From NCBI GenBank assembly GCA_964511185.1, contig CAZEDU010000147.1, forward strand, positions 1 through 11,673: a DNA stretch of 11,673 nucleotides. Direction: 5' to 3'. The position numbers were made by a program, and so were the translations under genes. Source of the stretch: CAZEDU01 sp964511185. GTDB lineage: Bacteria > Myxococcota > Myxococcia > Myxococcales > Myxococcaceae. The notes under the pieces are model-generated. The model searched no databases. It saw only the letters and a program-made list of their open reading frames with translations, and was not told the DNA's origin. The number at the start of each line of letters is the position of its first letter. The stretch's first letter is position 1. This document shows, one piece after another, positions 6,605 through 11,673 of the stretch.

Positions 6605-7435
6605 TTAGGTGAGCAGGCGCAACGCCTCCGAGAGCTCCCTGAGCATCACGGCGAACTCGTCGCTCAGGCGGATCAGCACCAGGTGAATGGCGACCAGCAT
6701 CACCACCACCGACACCATCGGCTTGATCTGCATGGACAAGAAATAGACCTGCACCTGCGGCGCGACGCGGTTGATGAGCCCCAAGGACAGGTCGGTGAGG
6801 AAGGTCGCCACCAGCACCGGCGCCGCGAGCGCCAAGCCCACCCGCATGATCTCCGCGAACACCCGGATGATGAGCTCGAAGAACGCCCACGCGCCCTGGC
6901 CGAAGCTCGGGTAACCGTCGAGCGGAATCGCGGCGAGGCTGTCGGCGAACGTATTGATCACCACGTGGTGGCCGTTCAGCGTGAGGAACAGCACCACCGA
7001 CAGCTGCAGCTTGAGCGACGAGAAGAGCGACACCTGCTGCTGGATCTGCGGCACCATGATCTGCGCCATGTTGGTGCCGGCCATCGCGTCGACCACCGTG
7101 CCCGCCACCTCGGCCGCGGCGAACACCAGGCTCACCACGAACGACAGGCACAGGCCGATGAACAGCTCCTTGAGCATCAGGAACAGGAACGGCACCGCCG
7201 AGATGGGGATGTTCTCCAGCCGGCCGACGACGCCGGGGAAGAGCACCAGCCCGAGCGTCAACCCGACGCCGATCTTCACCTCGGTGGGGATCACCTCGCC
7301 GCCCAAGAACGGCGAGAAGATGATCACCGGCAGGATGCGCGACATCAGCAGCGCCATCGCCATGATCACCACCGTCAGCTCGACCTTGATGCCGAGCTGC
7401 TGGCCCAGGTGCGAAATGACGGTCTGAAAATCCAT
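6605..7435 (-). CDS. sctT: SctT (FliR/YscT family) export gate protein
   Basis: Polytopic inner-membrane component of the SctR5-S4-T1 export gate. The 276-aa length is typical of FliR/SctT. Strongly hydrophobic helices run through most of the protein, at about 18-43, 53-70, 80-110, 138-158, 182-230 and 240-262. The family motifs LMLKELFIGLCLSF (about 87-100) and AAPVLVATFLTDLSLGLINR followed by VAPQVQVYFL (about 205-234) are clear. The start is the ATG at 7435, whose A overlaps the last base of the sctS stop (TAATG). A longer open frame upstream runs inside sctS and is not credible. Gene order R-S-T-U is the canonical order in both flagellar and injectisome operons. Confidence 0.95.
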   Translation of the reverse strand: MDFQTVISHLGQQLGIKVELTVVIMAMALLMSRILPVIIFSPFLGGEVIPTEVKIGVGLTLGLVLFPGVVGRLENIPISAVPFLFLMLKELFIGLCLSFVVSLVFAAAEVAGTVVDAMAGTNMAQIMVPQIQQQVSLFSSLKLQLSVVLFLTLNGHHVVINTFADSLAAIPLDGYPSFGQGAWAFFELIIRVFAEIMRVGLALAAPVLVATFLTDLSLGLINRVAPQVQVYFLSMQIKPMVSVVVMLVAIHLVLIRLSDEFAVMLRELSEALRLLT

Positions 7436-7674
7436 TACTTGATCAGCGTGGGGAACCGGTCGAACACGTGAAAGGTGAACCGCAGCATCTGCGCGCCGAT
7501 CCACGCGCCCGACAGCGCCAGCACGCCGAACACCGCGATCACCTTGGGCGCGAACGAGAGCGTCTGCTCCTGAATCTGGGTGGTCGCCTGGAAGACCGAG
7601 ATGAAGAACCCGACCAGCAGGCTCAACACCACCAGGAACAGCGCCTCTTGCACGATGAAGGTCAGCTGATTCAC
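7435..7674 (-). CDS. sctS: SctS (FliQ/YscS family) export gate protein
   Basis: Small two-helix inner-membrane subunit of the export gate. The protein is 79 aa, with hydrophobic helices at about 10-30 and 43-65. Between them is the strongly conserved loop QATTQIQEQTLSFAPKV (29-45), a near-consensus FliQ signature. The start is a GTG at 7674, supported by a perfect AGGAGG at 7679-7684 that overlaps the sctR stop codon. It ends by a one-base overlap with sctT. The same frame is open far upstream, antisense-free but inside sctR, and does not encode a sensible protein there. Confidence 0.96.
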   Translation of the reverse strand: MNQLTFIVQEALFLVVLSLLVGFFISVFQATTQIQEQTLSFAPKVIAVFGVLALSGAWIGAQMLRFTFHVFDRFPTLIK

Positions 7675-7682
7675 GGCGCCTC

Positions 7683-8474
7683 CTACAGGTAACCGACGAC
7701 CAAGCCCTTCGCGATCAGGTACCAGCCGTCGACGAGCACGAAGAGCAGGAGCTTGAACGGCATCGAGATGGTGGTGGGCGAGAGCATGTGCATGCCGAGC
7801 GCGAGCAGGATGTTGGCGACCACCATGTCGATCACGATGAACGGCACGAAGAGCAGGAAGCCGATCTGGAAGGCTTCCTTCAACTCCGAGACGACGAACG
7901 CCGGCACCAACACCAAGAAGTCGCGGTCGGTCACCCCGGCGCGGTCGGGCTCCGCGCGCATCTTGAGCGCCAGGTTGTAGAAGAGCGACCGGTCCTTGCC
8001 GGTGACCTTCTTCGCCAAGAACTCGCGCAGCGGCTCCTTGGCGCGCTCCGCGGCGGTGAACAGCTGGTCCGCCGTCTTGATCGACATCAAGCCGTCGCTG
8101 TTGCGGAACTGGTTGACCGCGGCCTCCCGGAACATCGCCTGGCCGACGGGGGCCATGATGTACACGGTCAGGATGATGGCGAGCCCGGTGATCACCTGCG
8201 TCGGCGGGATCTGCTGGGTGCCGAGCGCCGATCGCACGATCGAGAGCACCACCGAGATCTTCACGAAGCTCGTCACCATCATCAGCACGAAGGGCACCAG
8301 CCCCAAGGCCGCGAGCGCGATGAGCAACACGAGCGGGCGGTTGGCGAACGAGTTGCCGCCCATCGCCTCCGAGACATCCGAGCCCGCGCCGCGCCGCTGC
8401 GCGAACGCCACCACCGGCGCCAACGCGAGCATGACGGTGAAGAAGGAAAGCTGAGCGCGCTGAAGTCGAGTCAT
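7683..8474 (-). CDS. sctR: SctR (FliP/YscR family) export gate protein with signal-peptide-like N-terminus
   Basis: Core subunit of the export gate. Length is 263 aa from the ATG at 8474, 5 nt after the stop of the FliO-like gene; an in-frame ATG 22 codons upstream would overlap that gene and is less likely. FliP signatures are intact: PFVLMMVTSFVKISVVLSIV (61-80) with RSALGTQQIPPTQVITGLAI (81-100), and PAFVVSELKEAFQIGF (191-206). The N-terminus (basic MTRLQR, a hydrophobic stretch 9-24, then VAFAQ) looks like a cleavable signal peptide, and a tail to about residue 40 precedes the first conserved helix. Flagellar FliP has such a leader, while injectisome SctR proteins (about 215-225 aa) usually lack it. 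It is thus a flagellum-like form in a non-flagellar setting. Confidence 0.96.
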   Translation of the reverse strand: MTRLQRAQLSFFTVMLALAPVVAFAQRRGAGSDVSEAMGGNSFANRPLVLLIALAALGLVPFVLMMVTSFVKISVVLSIVRSALGTQQIPPTQVITGLAIILTVYIMAPVGQAMFREAAVNQFRNSDGLMSIKTADQLFTAAERAKEPLREFLAKKVTGKDRSLFYNLALKMRAEPDRAGVTDRDFLVLVPAFVVSELKEAFQIGFLLFVPFIVIDMVVANILLALGMHMLSPTTISMPFKLLLFVLVDGWYLIAKGLVVGYL

Positions 8475-8479
8475 CGTCT

Positions 8480-9052
8480 TCACGCCGAAGGCGGCGTCGG
8501 TCCTTTCCGCGACGAGAGCTTGCGTAGCAGCGGGCTCCACTGCGCGCCCGCTGGCTGTTCCTTCTGAAAGCGCTCGACCTCGGCCGCGTCGAGCTTGGTG
8601 ATGAGCGACAACCCCGAGTCACCGCCGCCGAGCAGAAGATACTCGCCCGCGGCACGCACCACGAACAGCGCGCGCTTTTGATCGAGCTGCACCCGCTCCA
8701 CCACCGAGACGAGCCCACGCGCCCCAGGGACGGCGACGCCCATCAAGCGGCGCAGGCCCACGTTGAGCGCCAGGTAGATGGTGCCGAGCACGATGCCCAG
8801 GACGACCAACGTGCGCACCAACGTCCAGCCGAGCGAGAGCCCGTCGTCCGCGCCTTCGGTCAGCGGCGTCCACTTCGGCACCTCGGGCTCGCCCGCGCGC
8901 CGCGCCGGGTCGGCGTCCTTTTCGGCGGAGCCCTGCCCCGCCGGCGCCTGGACCGGGGCGGGCGTCGGAGCGCCTTCGGGCGCTTGCGCGAGCGCACCCG
9001 TCCCCAGCAGGAGCAGCAGGCCCAAGCCGCGCGCCGACGTGCGCATCGCCAC
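8480..9052 (-). CDS. FliO-like export-apparatus assembly protein
   Basis: Predicted bitopic membrane protein of 190 aa. It has an N-terminal signal-like segment (MRTSARGLGLLLLLGTGALA, 3-22) and a Pro/Ala-rich linker. One membrane helix spans about 74-98 (SLGWTLVRTLVVLGIVLGTI). After it comes a small cytosolic domain: GLVSVVERVQLDQKRALFVV (113-132), then GEYLLLGGGDSGLSLITKLD (136-155). This matches the FliO/FliZ family pattern of helix, I-x-V-V-E-R, LxxKxxLxxV, LLLG-x-x-x-x-GLSLI. FliO helps assemble the FliP ring in flagella. The gene sits exactly where fliO does, between the C-ring gene and fliP. The start is GTG at 9052, or the ATG two codons later at 9046; the sctQ stop is 2 nt upstream. 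Classical injectisomes have no FliO, so this is notable. Confidence 0.88.
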   Translation of the reverse strand: MAMRTSARGLGLLLLLGTGALAQAPEGAPTPAPVQAPAGQGSAEKDADPARRAGEPEVPKWTPLTEGADDGLSLGWTLVRTLVVLGIVLGTIYLALNVGLRRLMGVAVPGARGLVSVVERVQLDQKRALFVVRAAGEYLLLGGGDSGLSLITKLDAAEVERFQKEQPAGAQWSPLLRKLSSRKGPTPPSA

Positions 9053-9054
9053 CG

Positions 9055-10434
9055 TCAGCTCACCAGCGACAGCACGCGAACGCCCAGGTTGCCTTCGACC
9101 TCGACCAGCTCCCCGCGCGCGACGACCTTGCCGTTGACCGACAGCTCGACCGGCTCGCCCGCCACCCGGTTCAAGTCGATGACCTGGCCGACCTTGAGGC
9201 CCACCACGTCCTCGGCGGTGACCGGCACCCGCGCCAGCTCGACCGCGATCTGCAACGGAATGTCCGACACCAGCCCGGCGCCATCCGCGTCGATTTGCTC
9301 GTCCACGCTGTCCCTCGGTTCAGGCCGCCCACCCTTGTGGGTGGCCTCGTCGTCTGATGCGCCCGCCGGCGGGTACTTCGCCGCGCGGCTGCGACTCTCG
9401 TCGCGGGCGCTCTGGCTCTCTTCGGCGCGATTGTGCATCGGCTCGGCGCCGATGGAGAAGCCCGTGACCTTGGCGAAGTAGCGCTCGCCCTCCAGGTAGA
9501 CCTCCGCGTCCGCCCTGCCCGCCCTGCCGCGCCCCACGCGGACGTGCGCCTGGCCAGGCTCCCCCCTGTCCGCCCGCACGGTGAGCTCGTCCACCAGCAC
9601 CACGTCGCGCTCGTGCAGCTCGCGCAGGTCGCGCGCGGAGATCTCGGCGTGGCCGATCTCCACGCGCAAGAAGGTCTTCGCGCCCGCCAGCCGCCGCGCG
9701 TGCCGCCGCGCCTCTTCGCTGCGCCGCGCCCGATGAAGCCCCGCATCCTTCGCGGGAGCCATCATCGCCAGCACGCTCGCGGGCAGATAGACGCGCAGGT
9801 TCCCGGAGTGCGGCCCGAGGATCGCCTTGAGCTGCACCACGCCGATCTGGGCCTCGTTGCCGAGCAGCGCCTGCGCCTCGTCCGGGCCGTGGCAGACGCC
9901 TTCGAGCCGCAAGCGGGGCAGCTCGGGCGCGATGCTCGGCGCCAACGCCTTCAGCGCGTCGAGCACCATGTACGAGAGCACGCCCTCTTCGATGTCGGTC
10001 AGCGCGCGAATCGGCACCGCCTCGCCGGTGCCGCCGAGCAGCATGTCGACCGCGGCGTGCGCCAGCTCCAGGTCGACCTCGAGCAGCCCGCGGTTCTTGT
10101 GCGGCAGCGGCGTGAGCACCGCCAGGAAGGTCGGGTCACCGACGTAGCGCTTGAGCAGCTTGGGCGAGATGACGTGCACGGCGTCCACCGTGAGCCGCAC
10201 GTCTTCGTCGAACAGCGCCTTGAGCCGCGCCTGCGCCGTCTCGCTCGCCTGGGCCGTGGCGGTGATGCCCGGCAGGATCCACTCGAGCTGACCGGCGAGC
10301 TTCGCCTGCGCGCGCGAGACCTTCTCCAGGCCTTTGAACGCGAAGTCGCGCCAAGGCCGGCCCGAGCGGTGAAAGCTGGGTCGCACCAGGCGCGTGTGGC
10401 TGTCGGCATCCGGCGGCCCGCCGGGTGGCTTCAC
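9055..10434 (-). CDS. sctQ: SctQ (FliM/FliN/YscQ family) C-ring / sorting-platform protein
   Basis: Cytosolic ring protein that docks the ATPase complex and sorts substrates. It is 459 aa, longer than the usual 300-350 aa SctQ. The N-terminal half (about 40-225) carries a FliM/CheC-like stretch, including LLGGTGEAVPIRALTDIEEG (132-151). Two SpoA domains follow: SpoA1 at about 255-325 (TFLRVEIGHAEISARDLREL) and SpoA2 at about 390-457 (IPLQIAVELARVPVTAEDVV, VGQVIDLNRVAGEPVELSVN). They are separated by a charged, probably disordered linker (about 333-388). The GTG start overlaps the sctP stop by 4 nt (GTGA). An in-frame ATG at residue 333 (9438) would give a 127-aa FliN-sized C-terminal product, as happens in several SctQ proteins, but no good Shine-Dalgarno precedes it. 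Confidence 0.94.
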   Translation of the reverse strand: MKPPGGPPDADSHTRLVRPSFHRSGRPWRDFAFKGLEKVSRAQAKLAGQLEWILPGITATAQASETAQARLKALFDEDVRLTVDAVHVISPKLLKRYVGDPTFLAVLTPLPHKNRGLLEVDLELAHAAVDMLLGGTGEAVPIRALTDIEEGVLSYMVLDALKALAPSIAPELPRLRLEGVCHGPDEAQALLGNEAQIGVVQLKAILGPHSGNLRVYLPASVLAMMAPAKDAGLHRARRSEEARRHARRLAGAKTFLRVEIGHAEISARDLRELHERDVVLVDELTVRADRGEPGQAHVRVGRGRAGRADAEVYLEGERYFAKVTGFSIGAEPMHNRAEESQSARDESRSRAAKYPPAGASDDEATHKGGRPEPRDSVDEQIDADGAGLVSDIPLQIAVELARVPVTAEDVVGLKVGQVIDLNRVAGEPVELSVNGKVVARGELVEVEGNLGVRVLSLVS

Positions 10435-11375
10435 GGGCGCTCCTCCACCTTGAGCTCCTCGAGCTCGATGCCGCGGCGCTGGAGGACATCGCGCAGCGCC
10501 TGCCCCTGCTCTCGGAGGAGCTTGAGCACCTGCCGGTCCGTCCCTGTGAAGAGCGCTCGCACCTTGCCGTTCCCACCCGACACCTTAATCGAAAGACCCT
10601 TGAGAACGTCGCTCCGGAGATCGATTTGGAACTCGGCCTGCCCCGCGGCGTTGGTGCCCACCCGCACCCGCTCGACGATCTTCTGGGCGATCTCGTTGGC
10701 CAAGGCGCGCAGCCGCTCAGAGGCCGCGGCCTGCTTCGGCTGCGCGATGGGGGCGGGCGCCATCAGGGCGGGGTTCAAGCGAAACGCGGGGCCGCTTGGG
10801 TGGTCCTTCGAGCCGCCCTGCTGCTGGCCCTTTTGCCCGCCGCCGTCGGCGTCGGTCTTCTTGTCCTCGCCGCGGCTCGGCGCGCGGCCCTGCAGGGTCT
10901 GCTTCGCCTCGCCGCCGTCCTGCTTGCGCCCCTCGCCCACCTCGCGGCCCGCCCGCGCGTCGGCGGACCGGCCGCCGCGCACGCTCGCCGCGAAGTCCGC
11001 GTCGCCGCGCTGCTCGGCCGCCAGATGCTCACCCTCTAGGCGCTCGCCCAGGTGCTCGCCCTGAAGCCGCGCGCCCTCGTGCTCGGCCTCGGTGTGCTTG
11101 CCCTCCAGGTGCGCCTTGAAGCGCCTCGCGTCGGCGCGGCTGCCCTGCGTTCGGGCCTCCGCGACGATCTGCTCGAGCACGCCCTTGGTCGCGCTCGACT
11201 CCTGCTGCTTTCGCTCGGCGCGCTGGTCGTCACCCTTGCGGCCGGCCTGCACCAGCTTGGCGAAGACGCCGTCGTTCTTGGCCCGCTCCTTCGCCTGACG
11301 CTCCTCCTGCGCCTTCTGGAGCCTCAACTGCTCGGCGCGCCGGGCGGCGTCGCGATCGTCGTCGATGCGGCTCAT
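10431..11375 (-). CDS. sctP: SctP (FliK/YscP-like) length-control / substrate-switch protein
   Basis: The 314-aa protein has the plan of the FliK/YscP ruler family: a long, hydrophilic, probably unfolded N-terminal region (1-215) and a compact C-terminal domain. The C-domain (about 245-312) shows the Flg_hook/T3S4 pattern: FQIDLRSDVLKGLSIKVSGG, VRALFTGTDRQVLKLLREQG, then LRDVLQRRGIELEELKVEE. In known systems this domain contacts FlhB/SctU and triggers the substrate switch. The disordered part contains degenerate 9-residue repeats (about 91-126) and a Gly/Gln/Asp-rich stretch. The N-terminal 50 residues are charged and helical. The ATG at 11375 is 3 nt after the upstream stop, with GAGAG just before it, and the gene overlaps sctQ by 4 nt. 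Overall length is conserved in plan rather than in sequence, as is usual for the family. Confidence 0.9.
   Translation of the reverse strand: MSRIDDDRDAARRAEQLRLQKAQEERQAKERAKNDGVFAKLVQAGRKGDDQRAERKQQESSATKGVLEQIVAEARTQGSRADARRFKAHLEGKHTEAEHEGARLQGEHLGERLEGEHLAAEQRGDADFAASVRGGRSADARAGREVGEGRKQDGGEAKQTLQGRAPSRGEDKKTDADGGGQKGQQQGGSKDHPSGPAFRLNPALMAPAPIAQPKQAAASERLRALANEIAQKIVERVRVGTNAAGQAEFQIDLRSDVLKGLSIKVSGGNGKVRALFTGTDRQVLKLLREQGQALRDVLQRRGIELEELKVEERP
11023..11103 (-). repeat. Degenerate 27-nt tandem repeats inside sctP
   Basis: Three adjacent 27-nt units (11023-11049, 11050-11076, 11077-11103) share the core TGCTCgCCCT...GCgCCC in plus orientation, with a partial fourth after them. They encode 9-residue units such as HEGARLQGE, HLGERLEGE and HLAAEQRGD. 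They lie in the disordered ruler part of SctP, so unit number would change protein length without a frameshift. Confidence 0.6.
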
Positions 11376-11378
11376 CTC

Positions 11379-11673
11379 TCACTTGCGCTGGCGCTGCAGA
11401 AACAGAGCGTTGCCGATCTCTTCCTGCACCAGCTCTTCGCGCATGTCGCGCTCGGCTTTGACCTGCTTGACCCACTTCTCCTTGTGCTTCTCGATCGCCT
11501 TCACTTCCTTGGCGGCCTCGGCCATCTCGTGGCGCTTCTGCTCCTTGTGCTTCGCCGCCGCCTTCACCACTTCCTTTTGCCGCTCGATCTCCAGCGCGAC
11601 CTGCGCCTCTTCCTCTTTGAGCCGCTCCTCGTAGCGGTTCATCTGCGCGAGCCCGCCCGCCCCGGCGCCGCTG
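11379..11673 (-). CDS. sctO: SctO (FliJ/YscO-like) coiled-coil stalk protein, 5' end beyond window edge
   Basis: Highly charged, Ala/Glu/Lys-rich helical protein ending in EEIGNALFLQRQRK, typical of the FliJ/SctO stalk that links the ATPase to the SctV gate. An ATG at 11642 would give only 87 aa, about half the usual 140-160. The frame remains open to the right edge, and the residues before that methionine (SGAGAGGLAQ) resemble the turn between the two antiparallel FliJ helices. I therefore treat the visible part as the C-terminal half of a gene that starts outside the window. The stop lies 3 nt before sctP, matching the common sctN-O-P-Q order, so sctN is expected just beyond the edge. Sequence conservation in this family is low; the assignment rests on helix character, context and order. 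Confidence 0.78.
   Translation of the reverse strand, partial: SGAGAGGLAQMNRYEERLKEEEAQVALEIERQKEVVKAAAKHKEQKRHEMAEAAKEVKAIEKHKEKWVKQVKAERDMREELVQEEIGNALFLQRQRK

Noticed and set aside
5196..7151. A 651-codon minus-strand open frame overlapping sctU and sctT
   Set aside because: Gly/Arg/Ala-rich shadow in another frame of two clear membrane-protein genes; no recognisable domains.
5183..7471. A 762-codon open frame on the plus strand, and similar long plus-strand frames at 2121-3332 and 9433-11064
   Set aside because: They are antisense to sctU, sctT and other well-identified genes, with His/Arg/Asp-rich, low-hydrophobicity translations typical of GC-rich shadow frames.
7675..8718. Long upstream extension of sctS in the same frame
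   Set aside because: It covers sctR in a wrong frame and gives a non-membrane, Arg/Gly-rich sequence; the GTG at 7674 has a perfect AGGAGG.
1..11673. Interpretation as an ordinary flagellar operon
   Set aside because: Gene order alone would allow it, but three SycD-type chaperones, a single fused C-ring protein, and no hook, rod, basal-body or FlhF/FlhG genes argue for a non-flagellar system. The flanks could still change this view.
1..11673. tRNA, rRNA, CRISPR arrays, insertion sequences, integrase or attachment sites
   Set aside because: I looked and saw none: no spaced repeats, no terminal inverted repeats with a transposase, and no cloverleaf-like segments in the short gaps.

Overview
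The window is a high-GC, tightly packed stretch in which every supportable gene lies on the minus strand. It reads right to left as a type III secretion export-apparatus operon: SctO-like stalk (cut by the right edge), SctP ruler, SctQ C-ring protein, a FliO-like protein, SctR, SctS, SctT, SctU, a stand-alone SctU/FlhB C-terminal-domain protein, then an accessory block. That block holds a 160-aa coiled-coil protein, a TPR chaperone, a 211-aa unknown protein, and two more TPR chaperones. SctV follows, cut by the left edge only a few residues before its expected end. Most junctions are 4-nt or 1-nt overlaps or gaps under 30 nt, so this looks like one or two polycistronic units. The long plus-strand open frames are composition shadows.

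The third-position-GC-biased codon use, with gene content and order, suggests a deltaproteobacterial/Myxococcota genome. Myxobacteria are known to carry an early-branching, atypical 'needleless' non-flagellar T3SS (often called T3SS*). Several traits here are flagellum-like: a FliO homologue between the C-ring gene and sctR, a signal-peptide-like N-terminus on SctR, a FliM-like LLGGTG motif in a long SctQ, and a FlhX-like free SctU C-domain. Three SycD/LcrH-type TPR chaperones point instead to a non-flagellar (injectisome-lineage) system. No flagellin, hook, rod, secretin or recognisable translocator gene is visible in the window.

As a working model, SctR-S-T (assembled with FliO-like help) and SctU form the export gate, SctV the nonameric receptor ring, SctQ the sorting platform, SctO the ATPase-gate stalk, and SctP the length-control/substrate-switch protein acting on SctU. 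The accessory block between SctU and SctV is the least explained part. Its three related TPR chaperones flank a 211-aa protein with its own well-formed ribosome binding site, larger flanking gaps and a hairpin downstream. Its C-terminal helix loosely resembles the tail of T3SS needle proteins. This protein is the best candidate for a dedicated, undescribed export substrate of the system.
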